The translations under genes were made by a program, and so were the position numbers. This document shows positions 36,303 to 47,049 of a stretch of DNA of 64,000 nt, piece by piece; position 1 is the stretch's first letter; the number at the start of each line of letters is the position of its first letter. Source of the stretch: Isoetes taiwanensis (Eukaryota; Streptophyta; Lycopodiopsida; Isoetales; Isoetaceae); the NCBI GenBank assembly GCA_021234155.1, contig JAJEKV010000005.1, forward strand, positions 15,972,826 through 16,036,825, given 5' to 3'. The notes under the pieces are model-generated. The model did no database searches. It saw only the letters and a program-made list of their open reading frames with translations, and had not been told where the DNA came from.

Positions 36303-37894
36303 CCTGTATCCTGACCAGATCATACACGCTCGGCAACAGTGGAAAGCACTGGGTTGTCCTCAGCGTCCTAAAGGAAACATTGCTCCCTCGGATAAGTGGA
36401 AGACCTTCGAGAAACTCTGCAGATATGTTCTTCTGGAAGGCCAGGAAGATGATGAGGGAGAGGATGAAGATGAGAAGAAGAAGAGAACACCAAGAAAGGG
36501 CGGGGAACCTCTATCTGACCAATATGACCTCATTCTCTCGTGACCGAAGGCCCGGGAGAAATGGATCGAGATATGGGCTCTTTTGGACAAGAGGCAAGCT
36601 TAAGGGACAAGAATGGAGAATTGCCAACCGTGTAGGACCCAAAGTTGTTCGACAAGCAACGAGGGAAAAGGATACAGGGCCCTCGACGGACAAAGAAACG
36701 CTTGATCTGGTGGTAGAATCCGGATGGAACAATCTCGCTAAGGAAAAGTAGAAGTTCAAAAAACGCAGGACGCAAAGCGATTACGCCACAATCCTAAAAA
36801 GACGATTGTGCATTGGAAGAAGGCATCACAGAGTTTTGCAATGTTGCATCCAATGCATGCCATGATTTTGATTATTATAAGGAGAAGGCTTGCTTGATGA
36901 GGAAGACATGAAGGAGTTGAGCCGTCTATGTCAACCCTACATCAACACGAAGCTAAAGCGTAACGTCAAAACCCTCCCCTTCCCTGAACGTGCTATGGCA
37001 CTTCCAAGAGGAAACTTGGATCGGGTGGTCCCATTTAAAACCGATGATAGCTCCCTCCATTCCCGGTAACCTTGGGGACACAAGGGTTTTGGTGATGCGA
37101 ATCGGGCGCTGGGCCCATGGCACTAATTGCCATAAATATGATCGAAGATCCCACCCTATTTTATGAAAAAGCTGACATTGAGCAGTGGTACAAGACGTGT
37201 CTGGACATGACCGAGTTGGATACTTTCAATTTCCTTATCTTTTGCATGCGGGCAATCAGACAACTGTTGTGTCACAATGGGCAGCTGATATTAACTTCAC
37301 CAACAGGATCTTGTATTCCATATACAAACTGGAACATGAGTGCAGAATTGGCCTGCCGAAGGCACCAAGTTTTTCCAATATAGTTTTGGTTATGGTTTCC
37401 AGATCGAATGCAGACCTGGACAAGTGGTGGTCTAGCAAGCACCACTATCTCGATAAGTTCATGATTTCTCAAGAGCTTATGGAACCCTGGAAGGGCGGCA
37501 GATTTATGGAGGATGTGCCATTGATGGACAAAGTCAGCACTGATGGTGCGACAGGTCTAATACATAGAATTCCTATCTGGCCAAGAGTTATCAAGTACTT
37601 CATAACCAGCTTGGTCGAGGAAGATCAAACCGCGCAGTGGTACATGAATGGCATGTTCTCTCAAGGGGCTATCTTTGTATGGAATGAAACCAATATCCGT
37701 GATTGGGAATAAGGACATGGTTGAAACCATTCGATCATACCGGACGCTTCATGAGCATTTCAAAGAGAGGAAGACTTTGGAAGCAAGAAGGATGATGATG
37801 ACGAAGACCTCATTAAAGGAGATAAAGATGACGGAGATGTCCAAGGTTTAGACGAGAATGCTGCGGAACAAATTCTGGAGAATCTGAGATTGAG
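36303..37894 (+). pseudogene. Central exon of FCP1-like family, copy 1, unknown domain
   Basis: The exon starts after acceptor GATTGCAG and ends at GATTGAG|GTGAGT. Conserved text with copy 2 includes SDKWKTFEKLCRYVLL, a Glu/Lys-rich linker, LSDQYDLILS, MALIAINMIEDPTLFYEKAD, INFTNRILYSIYKLEHEC, DKWWSSKHHYLDKFMI, HRIPIWPRVIKYFITSL and WYMNGMFSQGAIFVWNE. I do not recognise this domain. The frame changes around 36.54, 36.7, 37.2 and 37.71 kb, so copy 1 is not translatable as it stands. The matching blocks in copy 2 keep protein similarity, which implies the family was once under protein-level selection. Confidence 0.5.
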
Positions 37895-38001
37895 GTGAGT
37901 TCACTTTGCTCTCGAGAAACTCTCCGAGTCTTTAACTTTTTTCTTTCTCGACTCGTGAGTCGAGAACCTCGTTTCATATCTGATGTCTTTCATCATTCCA
38001 G
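37895..38001 (+). other. Short intron carrying a palindrome
   Basis: A 107-bp intron with consensus donor GTGAGT and acceptor TCATTCCAG. A 22-bp near-palindrome (37945-37966) lies in its middle. In copy 2 the corresponding donor (GAG|GTGAGTT at 62163) is also followed by palindromes. This shows the palindrome is carried inside transcribed, spliced DNA. Confidence 0.6.
37945..37966. repeat. Intronic palindrome, CTCGACTCGTGAGTCGAG variant
   Basis: Identical to the 36195 copy except for T at one central position, which breaks perfect symmetry there. It is embedded in the 107-bp intron. Confidence 0.95.
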
Positions 38002-38821
38002 GGACATCGAGCGCAACCAATCCGGATCATTGACAATATCACAGGGATCTGTTGGCAGTTCAGTTCATCAGGAGGATACTGCATCCAAAAAAGGCAGTCC
38101 CGCATATGGATCCCGATCAAGAGGAAATTTGGTCAGAGCCAAATTCTAACTGGGATCCAAAGGGTCCCACCAAGCTTATAATATTTGACGTCAATGGAGT
38201 ATTGGCTGCAGTATACCACGATAAAGACCTCCCTGAGCTTAACACCTCGCAGATGCCGACAAAAGTGGGGTCTAAAATCGTGTATCCTCGGCCTAAAGCA
38301 AAGGAAATTATTGAATGGTGCCTGCAACGGGGATTCGAAGTGGCCATATGGTCTTGTATGGCAAAGAAAAATGTTGTCAATGTCCTTGGTGTTCTCGGCC
38401 TTCCAGTTTTGAAGTTCAAGTTTGTTTGGGGAAACGAAAGGGTCGAGCATGTGTCAGACCTCGATCCAGCCTTGAAGTTCAAGTTTGTTTGGGGAAGCCT
38501 ATTATGGTGAAAAGGCTGGATAGGGTTTATGAAGCATACCAGGACTTTAACAAACACAACACGCTGATCATAGACGACTCCGCCTACAAGTGCTATCATA
38601 ACTCGGACAATACAATCATTGCCAAGAGTTATCGACCAGAAGAGTATGAAACAGATAGGTGGTTGTCTTTCAATCTCGTTCCTGTGTTGGTGGAATCCCT
38701 GTTTGACATTCTTGTGGCCGATGTGATTAGGAACTATCCGAACCTCAAGCAGGTCGATCCAGAGAGCAACGCGATCATGAAAGCTATGGATGACAAATAT
38801 TATGGTGATCAAGAAGAGTGA
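38002..38821 (+). pseudogene. FCP1/NIF-type HAD phosphatase-like domain, copy 1
   Basis: After the acceptor, one frame gives KGPTKLIIFDVNGVL (HAD motif 1), VYPRPKAKEIIEWCLQRGFE, VAIWSCMAKKNVVNVL (motif 2 region) and LKFKFVWG. A second frame continues with the motif 3/4 stretch NTLIIDDSAYKCY and ends KAMDDKYYGDQEE. FCP1/SCP-type proteins remove phosphate from Ser, for example in the RNA polymerase II tail. Motif 1 has D-x-N rather than D-x-D, so the general acid is missing, as in copy 2 (FDANGVL). The frame breaks where an extra copy of 25 bp (38409-38433) sits at 38472-38496, replacing 8 bp found in copy 2: a net +11. Confidence 0.65.
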
Positions 38822-38859
38822 CCTCTGCTTTCAGATAGGAGAGCCGTGTAAATCTTGTA

Positions 38860-39240
38860 AAGAAACGTGAAGAAATGTACTATAATTTGTAATGAATATA
38901 CTTGTACATTGAGTTTTCGCTGGCTTTCTCAACTCGTGAGTCGAGAAAGGCATGCTTGTCCTATTGATGAAACCATTTGTATGCTTGTTTGTGTGACTGG
39001 ATGCAACCATATTCTATAATGATAATGGTTGTACATTGGCTTTCCAGGGCCTTTCTCGAGTCGAGAAAGACAATGCTTGTCCCGTTCACGAGACCATTTG
39101 TATGCTTCCATGTGTGATTGGATACAGCCATATTCTAATGAAAATGGTTGTACTTTGACTTTCCAGGGCCTTTCTCGACTCGCGAGTCGAGAAAGGCACT
39201 ACTTCTCATGTGATTGGATGCAGCTATATGGAATGAATGT
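38860..39240. repeat. Tandem repeat units of about 120 bp, each with a palindrome
   Basis: Just after the stop at 38821, three units contain GTTGTACATTGGCTTTCCAG-like text, a palindrome, and ATGCTTGTC...ATTTGTATGCTT...GGATGCAACCATATTCT. Palindromes are at 38924-38949 (one mismatched pair), 39051-39069 (shortened, odd centre) and 39168-39197. The last is a perfect 30-bp palindrome, GCC-TTT-CTCGACTCGCGAGTCGAG-AAA-GGC. A similar array with the same flanking words follows the stop in copy 2 (63233-63478). Confidence 0.92.
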
Positions 39241-39327
39241 TCACCATTGTATTTTGAATTCTTCATTCTTTTCTTCGTTTTGACTAATGGCACTGTAATT
39301 GTTAATCGTGGACTCTCCTTGCTCCAG

Positions 39328-39689
39328 GTGGTTCAGGCACAGATCCTGCTCACGCACAAATCCCGTTCAGGGATCACAGAGACCGCTCTAGGTGGCACAG
39401 ATCCCGCTCTGGCACAGATCCTGCTCATGCTACACTCTTGCCCAGCCTTTGGGATAAGCTTGATCGTGATTGCAGACGCTATGCATACGCTCGGGATGAA
39501 GAAGAGAGGAAGAAAATTTCGCAAGTCCAGAAAGCTCAAAGCATCTTGCAAGTATTGCATGACATCCACAGAGGTTGGGGAAGGAGCATATTCGATGAAA
39601 AGCTGTGGGAGGAGAGTGGAGAAATCGGGTGGACAAGTCAGCGGGCGGCTCCCGAGGCACCTCCTCGTGAGGCATTCCACACTCTTTAG
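39328..39689 (+). CDS. Arg/Ser-rich exon-like block, unknown protein
   Basis: After an acceptor-like TCCTTGCTCCAG one frame stays open through HRDRSRWHRSRSGTDPAH, LPSLWDKLDRDCRRYAYARD, EEERKKISQVQKAQSILQVL and HDIHRGWGRSIFDEKLWEES, ending at a stop at 39687-39689. The first part looks like an RS-rich linker, the rest a charged helix. Copy 2 has the same block near 63.60-63.97 kb. It lies downstream of the stop that ends the phosphatase block, so it is either a further exon used by alternative splicing or a separate gene. No known domain recognised. AATAAA follows at about 39840. Confidence 0.4.
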
Positions 39690-40149
39690 GTTGCCCCCAA
39701 GGCTTACAGACGACAAGAAGATGCCAGCACCTTAATCCCCTAAGATGGACCACCTACCACGATGATGTAACTGTAGTGACAGCAAGACCGCCATGGTCTC
39801 TGTGTCCGATGTAAAATACATTGTACCTATTCAATTTATTAATAAAATCTCTTTTTCAACTACAACTTTGGTTTCAATCTGTAATGAAATTCCTTTGTTT
39901 GAGTTGTATTGTTCTTATTCTCGACTCGCTATCTGAGAAAACTAGGAGAAAGCTTGGATTCGAAATATGGACATTTTTCGAGTCAGAGTTATTTTCCCAG
40001 TTCCTTTTTGTGTAAAATAGCAGGGTTCCAAAAAAAAGTGAGAATGGAATGAGACCCACTTTAATTAAATACCACTTTAGGATAATTGTTAACCATGTAT
40101 AACATGAGTACCTCCACAACATAAGGAGGGTAACCTACTACATCACAAG

Positions 40150-40290
40150 AATAAATTGTGTGTACTAGAATCTTTGGGAGTAAGGAAGTTGATACTCCAC
40201 GATACACACAATAGTCCCATAGCCGGGCATGCAGGGTTCATGAAGACCTATTTCAAGATCAGAAGTAGCTACTTCTGTCCCGGCATGCAT
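40150..40290 (+). pseudogene. Ty3/gypsy integrase zinc-finger (H2C2) fragment
   Basis: One frame reads VRKLILHDTHNSPIAGHAGF, then MKTYFKIRSSYFCPGM. This matches the N-terminal H2C2 zinc-binding region of gypsy integrases (L-x-x-x-I-L-x-E-x-H-D-S-P-x-A-G-H-x-G-x-x-K-T-Y-x-x-[IL]-x-x-x-[FY]-[FY]-W-P-G-M). The two histidines are present. The fragment stops before the two cysteines, where sequence switches to LTR-like DNA at about 40295. It is a deletion or recombination remnant. Confidence 0.75.
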
Positions 40291-40294
40291 GCCT

Positions 40295-40864
40295 CTGGAG
40301 GGGAGGAGACTCTCCTCCTGCCTCATCGAGACTGGGGAGATGCAACCCAGTAGTAGCCCCTCTGGCTATGCACTCGACAGGCTACACTCCAGTCCCAAGA
40401 CTCTTCAACCTACTCTGCAAAGTGTGCACGGGAGGGGTGGATGGGGTGGACTACCCAACAGCCATGTTCCTATGTCAGCCCAATCCATTTGCCATGAATT
40501 CTGTCTGCATTGACTTCTGGAGGCCCAAGCCGTCAGTCCATACCTTGGAGTCTGAGCCCTTGGGTAGGATCCCCCATGTGATGGTGATGTTATTGATATG
40601 CTATTACATGTATGTTATGATGTGGTCACCCTTCGAGCTGACTTTGTTGATGTATATTGATGTCATGTGCTTATGTTTACTTATGCTTCCGCAGCTAGGA
40701 CAGCCCCGAGGGAAGACAGGGCAAATGACCCATCCATTCTTCCTCATTGATCCATTGTCAAGGATTGGTGTCAGGTGGATGGCCCCTGTCAGTTTGGCTG
40801 CCAGGGGGATGAACTCCACCTTCTGATACGATGGGAGCATCGTAGAGGAAGTAGGGACGTCACA
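40295..40864 (+). mobile_element. 3' part of an LTR, same family as 33.4-35.15 kb
   Basis: It shares ordered blocks with the LTR at 34.45-35.15 kb: GGGGAGATGCAACCCAG, GAGTCTGAGCC(C/T)..GGGTAGG, ACCCTTCGAG and TTATGCTTCCGC. It ends GTAGGGACGTCACA, matching the expected TG...CA end. The U3 part is absent because the left side is joined directly to the integrase fragment. Confidence 0.6.
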
Positions 40865-40964
40865 AGAAGTCTTTTCCTGGAGTAACAAAAGAAAGGAGGA
40901 ATAGAGAACTTATTGTCTTCTAGATAGATTTTATATATGTAATAGATCACTAACTACATAAAAT

Positions 40965-43110
40965 ACAGCTGTGGTCACAGGGGAGACAGGGAATTCTATC
41001 TCTGACCATTTCCCACAATTTCTGAAAGGCAAGGTGGCCACAACAAAAGGGGGACAGAACATTCCATTTAATTTCAATACAAAGTTACTAGATTGTAAGA
41101 TTTTCTGTGAAGAGTATAAGTCTTTCTACAGCTCCCTTCCACCCTTACCAAAAACTGAATCTATGAAGGTTTTTACACAAAGGTTAAGATTAGTTAAGGG
41201 GTGGATAAAAAGGTGGGGGAGAGAATGGTTCAGGAAGAAGAAAAAGAAAAACAAGACATCTATATAGAAATGTGTGGGATTAGAAAGAAGTTATTCCTTG
41301 ATAAAGATAATGTGCAGCTTCAAAAACAAGAGGAAGACTTAGAAAAGAAGGTTAAATTAATAGAGGAAAAGGAAGCATGTGCTCTGGCAGTTAGAAGTAG
41401 ATGCCTCTACATTAATGGATAAAGGAAGCTCAGCTTTCTTTTTTAGGACAACCAAGAGTAGAATTCTCAATAACGGGATTGTCAGGGTTAATGATGGCCA
41501 TGGGAACGTTATTGAGGACCAAAAACATATGGAGAACTTTTTTCAACAAGAATGTAGGAAGATGTTTGATAGTTACCAGGCTGAGGATCAGACGGTTGAA
41601 GATTTTTTCCAAAAGATTCCAAAAGCGAGAAGGAAATTAAAGATGAAGAAATTCTTGCACTTCCTCAAGAGAAGGAGATATGGGAGACTCTTAAATCTAT
41701 GGCAACAAGAAAGAGCCCTGCCCAGGCCAGATGGTTTCCAACCTGAATTCTATGCAGAATTTTGGGAATTTATGAAAGAAGATTTAGTCACATTTTTTCA
41801 AGGAGCATGGAAAGCCTCCAGGCTTAATCCTGCTATAAATGATGGTCATATCACCCTGATTTCTAAGGTTGATAATCCAATAAACATTGGAGACTGGAGA
41901 CCAATATCCTTGACAAACACAAGTTACAAGATCTTAGCAAAGATCCTGGCAAATAGGTTGAAGATGATCCTGCATTCAATCATCAGTCCTTGTCAGTCAG
42001 CTTTCCTACCACAAAGGAACATTTTGGAGAATTATATAGGTGCTGCAGAAGGCCTCCATTGGAATAAGAGATCTGGACAAAATTGTATGCTCCTTAAACT
42101 GAATTTTAAATGAGCCTATGATACAATAAGTTGGCAATTTTTGGAAAGAGTTATGGCACACATTGAACTTCCAAGTAGTGTTCATCAAAAGGTCTGGAGT
42201 TTTAATGTCAATTCATCCTCAACTCTAATAATAAATGGTACCCCAACCAATTTATTTAAACGCAAAAGAGGGGCAAGACAGGGATGTCCCCTAGCTCCAT
42301 ATTTGTTCTTAATTGTTGCTGAGATGGTCACAAGAAAGGCACTACAAATGCAAACTAATAAGGAGATTACAAGTCTAAAACTTCCACAAGATAATGGATT
42401 CTTGTTCTTCACCATCATGCAGTATGCAGATGACACTTTTGTGTTTCTCAAGAAGGAGGATAAGAGTCTGGAAAATTTTCTATTGGCAATGGATAAATTT
42501 GGAGCTACTGCAGAGGTTCTTCTGAATATGAACAAAAGTGCAATCATTTATGATTCTCAGGATACTAATTCATAAGGAATTAAGGTGTTAAACAACAATT
42601 TTGCCACAAGTATCCTAGGTATCCCACTGTCTCTAGATAACTCTCTGCACGGTCTACGGAAACCAATAGTAACCAGAATCAAGAAGAAATTATCTATGTA
42701 TGTTTCTTCCCTTTCTTTGGCAGGAAGAGTGGAAATTACCAATGCAGTAATAAGTAGTACACATGTTTATTTCTCATCAGCAATAGTTGGGGACAAAAAT
42801 TCCTATAAGCAAATAGAGACAGCGATAAGAAAGTTCATATGGCAAGGATCTCATAAGGTTGCATGGACAAACTTAATCAAATCCAAAAGAGATGGAGGGT
42901 TAGGGTGCAAGGATATGTTCATTCAAGTCCAAGCTCTTGCTGCAAAGATGATTTGAAGAGCTATATATGCTGTCAGGCCATCCCCAGCCCTCCAATTAGT
43001 GAAATATTGGGTACAAGAATCACTACCAGTGGGTAGTTAAACTTTAAAACATCAATTACCATACTCGACTTTCTTTCAGTTGACACCATATTCAGGAACA
43101 TCAAATATCT
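40965..43110 (+). mobile_element. L1-type LINE, 5'-truncated, first part
   Basis: The element starts inside the endonuclease (SISDHFPQFLKGKV), runs through the linker (GWIKRWGREWFRKKKKKN), and into reverse transcriptase. It has the fragments INIGDWRPISLTNTSYKILA (RT core), ANRLKMILHSIISPCQSAFL, GARQGCPLAPYLF, MQYADDTFVF (catalytic Y-A-D-D) and SILGIPLSL. It is better preserved than the LINE at 20-25 kb, with long open stretches. It still has frameshifts near 41.25, 41.4 and 41.65 kb, a stop just before AYDTISW (42112) and another at 42573. Compared with the other LINE, the sequence stops matching near 43.11 kb and resumes at about 46.39 kb. Confidence 0.85.
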
Positions 43111-43519
43111 AGCATTATAACATGGGGTTTTTTTTATAATTTTATACACTTTTTGGCATGGTTTTCATATGATTTCATGGGCGTATTGCACGAGGCATAC
43201 TAATCAGTATATCTAGAGTGCACATTGAATTTTTATATTTGAATGGCATTTTATCTATGTTTTTGCAATTTTTGCGCATTTTATAGTTCCTATTCAAAAA
43301 AAATTATTTGCATTAATTCATGCAAGCATTGGGGATCTCTGATTTAGGGTTTGTGTAGGAAAGCGGTTTTGTAGCAATTCGTGGGCGTACAGATCAGGTC
43401 AGCCAAGGAAGTGCATACTCCGGCATTAACTGGAACTATCTTGATGCCTATTGGAGCGGGCTTGTGCCCCTCGACCCGATCTCTATTCTTAGTACTTGTG
43501 CAGTAGGATTTCTGGATTT

Positions 43520-43905
43520 ACGGTATGGCAATGGATTTAGGTCTTCTTCAACTGGCCTCCATAGCCGGCTTTTGCATTTGTGTGCTCTGCACTGGAGATT
43601 CGTGTTTCTGGTTTGGTGATGGCGGGTTCAAATCCCACGTTCAGCTTTTGGCGATACTTGGGCTAGTTGCAGTTTGCTTGTGCAGGTTTTTGGGGGTTAA
43701 GGCTCTGGTGAGGCTCTGCTTTCTGGCGACCAGAGCTTCCAGACAAGCTTTCTTCAGCAGTGAACCCTATTCAACCCTATTCATTGTGGGAAGCTTTAGC
43801 TCAAGCACAGTGCGAAAGGGAGCTCCAAACAGACCTCTTAGAGAGAGCTTACATCCCTTGCTAAGGCAGAAGCTGGTGAGTATAGCTTCTTATTTCTAGT
43901 ATTAT
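43520..43905 (+). CDS. Unassigned ORF of about 124 aa upstream of dirigent-like exon
   Basis: The frame starts MAMDLGLLQLASIAGFCICV and is rich in Leu/Cys, so it could contain a hydrophobic segment. Nothing in it matches a family I know. An alternative upstream frame (43.37-43.52 kb) also stays open. It may be chance. It is listed because it lies in the GC-richer part of the inserted segment, near the dirigent-like exon. Confidence 0.15.
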
Positions 43906-44403
43906 TCATTTAGTTTCTAAGTTTATCCAAAGTGATGGATATAATGGATCACATGTCATGCTTCAGAGATAATATGAAATGTCCTAATTCGTCTTTTATA
44001 TTGTAGAAAGTATGGGAGGAAAACTAGAGTGCAGCAGTAAGCCTTCAAGTTCTTGAAATTGCCGAGACGTTCACACATGTGGCTGCAGTGCATAGCATTG
44101 CCATAGAGTATGTGAAGCTTGATTGTGTTACTGCAACATTCACAGGTTTTCTGAGTCGCAGTCGGCCATTGACCTTCTGGAATGCATTTGTTCCAGTCTT
44201 TAATAACCTCTTCACCCGTCATGGAGCCACATTGATGGGTAGGGAGAATGATTGCTTCTTGAAGCAAATAGCTTTCCATTGCAGTTTTTTGCAATGAATC
44301 TATCTGCAGAAAGGCAGTTGTCAGCCTCCAGATTCTTGTCCGAGTAAGCTTTTCTGTCTTCCAAAGTACAGGTTTTCATAGAATAATGACAGTTTCTTCG
44401 CAG

Positions 44404-44684
44404 ATTATCCCCATGCCCTAGAAATTCTGGAAGCAGTGATTGAAACGGAGCTTTACCATGGTACATTTTCTCTCAGAGGTCGTGACGTTGCCAGCGGACT
44501 TTCCGAGCTTGCTGTTGTCGGTGGAACTGGCGACTTTTGGGGAGTAAAAGGTTGGGCCAATCTCACCCATGTTGAATATAATTTGCCTGATTCTGTCACG
44601 TTTGTTAATGCTACTCTTGTACACCCACCATCCTTATCTTCTTCAGTTGATCTAGCCTCCTGTAACCAGGATCTCAGCTCCTGA
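44404..44684 (+). pseudogene. Dirigent-like protein, C-terminal exon or fragment
   Basis: After an acceptor-like TTTCTTCGCAG the frame reads YHGTFSLRGRDV, then LSELAVVGGTGDFWGVKGWA, then NLTHVEYN and VTFVNATLVHP. Dirigent proteins guide stereoselective phenoxy-radical coupling in lignan and lignin formation and are secreted. Their C-terminal beta-barrel has G-S-T-L-x-x-x-G-x-D...R-E-x-x-V-V-G-G-T-G-x-F-x-x-A-R-G-Y-A. The aromatic/R-G-Y-A part is V-K-G-W-A here. The N-terminal half and a signal peptide are not visible. It is either a relic or a last exon. Confidence 0.45.
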
Positions 44685-46384
44685 ATTTGTTTGTTCTGCT
44701 CAATGATTATGTTTCTTTTGTTGAAATAACTCCAGCTGCGACAAAACCTATGTTTTTATGACTATGTAGTCTCTATATGGTAACTGGTATTCCAGTTTTT
44801 GCTTCTAAAAGATGCTGTCAATTCATAGATATAATTATGAAGCATATCTGGTCATTCGAAAAAGTTCGAATGATAATTTTGAGTCCCTTTTCAAAGGAAT
44901 TCTTTTGCTCTATGCTAGTCTAACTTTGGGATTATAATGATGGTATTGTATGATGGCTGCAAAAATTTCAATCCATTATATGTCTTTTAACCGATGGAAG
45001 ATTACTTGTAACTGAATAGGTCTATGATTGCACGTCTATTATCCATTATTGCTGAATTTTTTTCTCAAGGACGAAGAAACTAGAAATTTCACCGTTATGA
45101 AGCAAGCATAGTAAAAAATAGTACAATTACTTTCATTGTGATAGCTATCTCTCTCTCTCCCAAAATGGCGGCGATGGCACGAAAGAGCAACCGAATTGGT
45201 CAGGGATAATAAATTGCTGAAGGTTTCTCCTGAACCGATGGTCTGAGCATTCTTTAAAGCAACAGCTTGCAACATGTTTCTTGAAGTCTTGGGGCATGAA
45301 TTCAAATGTTCTTTTGAGTATGGTATTGATGAAAATGTCTGATATTTAAATTGTCTATCTGCTAATAGTATGGTTGGAGAAAATAAGGAAGTTGACCATG
45401 GGGCATAAACCTGTGAGTGGAAGGTTCTGATAAACAGTGATAATGGCACCTTTTCTACCCATAAATTTTGTCAAATCCTTGCAAGATGGCTTTCAAACAT
45501 AGCTTGTTTCATGACCATTTTTTAGTAGAAAGTTCTTTGTGATAACCTCTGTTACACAGAGATGGTTGCAGGACTGCATACGCACACTACATCTTTGCAT
45601 CATGCGACCTATTGAAATGAATTGCCTTGTTCCTTTTATCAACTAATTGTGATTATTTTGCATTCAAAGGATCAGTTATAGCACTAAAAAAGTGTACATG
45701 CTAGATACTGATAAGCAGCTTATTGTGCTATTGAAACTAATGTCGAGTGAGACATCTGGTGTATACAGGAACTGCATTAAATTAATAAGGTTGGCAGGGA
45801 CTATACCAATAATTATAGACAAATGAGAAGGTTCAAATCTAAAGCATAGCCGCCTAGATCATATGCGCACGGATATAGGCATATGTGTTTGTTCATTATT
45901 AATAAATTTTATTATTACATGCTACCTCATGTATTAATATTGCTATTGGTATAATATTATATGTCTAATTCTATGCAATGTTTTTGTTTCCATAATTTGA
46001 GCACCTCTAGTTTGTTAGATTTGTGAGGCTATGATATACCATCCACCATTAGAGTATTAGGTAATGTCTATATCTACATCCCTACACCATCCTTAAGGCC
46101 CCGAAGGGGCCAAATTTTTTTTTGGTTAACACAAACCATTAACACACAACTAACATTATTAACACAAACCATTGCATTTGACACATTTAAATTAACATCC
46201 CCCTTTAACCCCCTTTGGTTTGGGTGCATATTCACACGGGGGGTTACGTAGGGCAGCGAGAGCTGTCGGATGGGCATATTTTCCCTTTATTCCAAGATCT
46301 GGACCGTACATAGCAATCCTCGTTTGTGGGGTATGTATGTACAAGTTTTTGTATACTATATATTAAGGTTTGCAAAATACTATA

Positions 46385-47030
46385 AGTTTTGAGAGAATGC
46401 TGCTCGATATTATAGACCTCCTATCATAGATGCTAGATGCAAAGACTTAAACTTTTTTTGGCACCCTGAGTTAGCACCTGTGAATGTGGGATGTTTAGCC
46501 CTGAAACACCCTCAAAAGTATATGCAATGGCATAAAAATGGTATCAGAAACATTGATGATCTACGAATTGAAGGCAGATGGATGACTTGGGAGAAGTTGC
46601 AGTCAGAACAAAAGGATCAGATTTGGACCAGGAAATATACAAATTGGTTATGGGCAGAATTGGAGGTTATGAGGAACTAAGCATAAATTCTAGCCTATGG
46701 CAGTTAAACAATAAGGAGATATATTCAGTAAAGGACATTTATAAGGCTCTCATAGAAAGAAAACTTTCAAGAGCAAATAGATTGTGGCAATGCGAGGAGG
46801 ATAAATTGGCTGAAATATGTGCAAAAGGATGGACAATATACACAGCAAACAAAATAAAAACTTTCAGATGGATTGCTATTCACCAAAGTCTACCTACAAA
46901 TCTGAAAAAATCTAAATATGACACAGCAGTATCTAGTCAGTGTCCTCAGTGTGGAAAAGTTGAAACTTCAAACCATGTTTTTATATGTCCATGGTCGATC
47001 GAGTTCTGGAGCTGGTCTTCCTAAATTCAT
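46385..47030 (+). pseudogene. Plus-strand LINE, C-terminal part after interruption
   Basis: KHPQKYMQWHKNGIRNIDDL aligns with KHPIRYKEWYQAGLHTIGSL of the minus-strand LINE. It is followed by SVKDIYKAL, KIKTFRWIAIHQSLPTNLKK and the knuckle CPQCGKVETSNHVFICPW (C-x-x-C-G...H-x-x-x-x-C), typical of the zf-RVT end of ORF2. The reading ends at WSWSS and a stop at 47024. The A-I-W-x-x-R-N segment seen in the other copy is absent, because the sequence changes character immediately afterwards (hairpin cluster). Confidence 0.8.
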
Positions 47031-47049
47031 AAGGGAACTCCAAATCAGG

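Larger units (their letters stand above)
35200..39850 (+). other. Copy 1 locus of FCP1-like gene family (extent)
   Basis: The region reads as one multi-exon unit on the plus strand. It begins with a Q-rich and acidic/basic N-terminal part (35.2-36.2 kb). An intron with a palindrome ends at 36302. A long exon (36303-37894) and a 107-bp intron follow. Next comes the phosphatase-like domain (38002-38821), then a repeat-rich flank and a further exon-like block (39328-39689). AATAAA is at about 39840. The same order of blocks recurs at 56-64 kb. Frameshifts and stops in several blocks indicate a pseudogene, or a model I cannot resolve without transcripts. Confidence 0.6.
43110..46385. mobile_element. 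About 3.3 kb of foreign DNA inside the plus-strand LINE
   Basis: The minus-strand LINE copy has continuous coding from the post-RT segment into the zinc-knuckle region (about 20.83-21.05 kb). In the plus-strand LINE the same junction is split: the left side ends near CATCAAATATCTAGCATTAT and the right side resumes near AATACTATAAGTTTTGAGAG. The segment between contains a dirigent-like exon and otherwise unassigned AT-rich DNA. No terminal inverted repeats, LTRs or exact target-site duplication were seen. Both an insertion and a rearrangement are possible. Confidence 0.6.

Noticed and set aside
38117-38812. 231-aa minus-strand ORF, the longest on that strand
   Set aside because: It lies exactly antisense to the phosphatase-like domain of copy 1, whose motifs are clear on the plus strand. 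It is a shadow ORF.
43956-44294. Cys-rich minus-strand ORF of 112 aa
   Set aside because: No family motif is visible, and the plus strand in the neighbouring stretch carries the more convincing dirigent-like frame. Kept out for lack of support.
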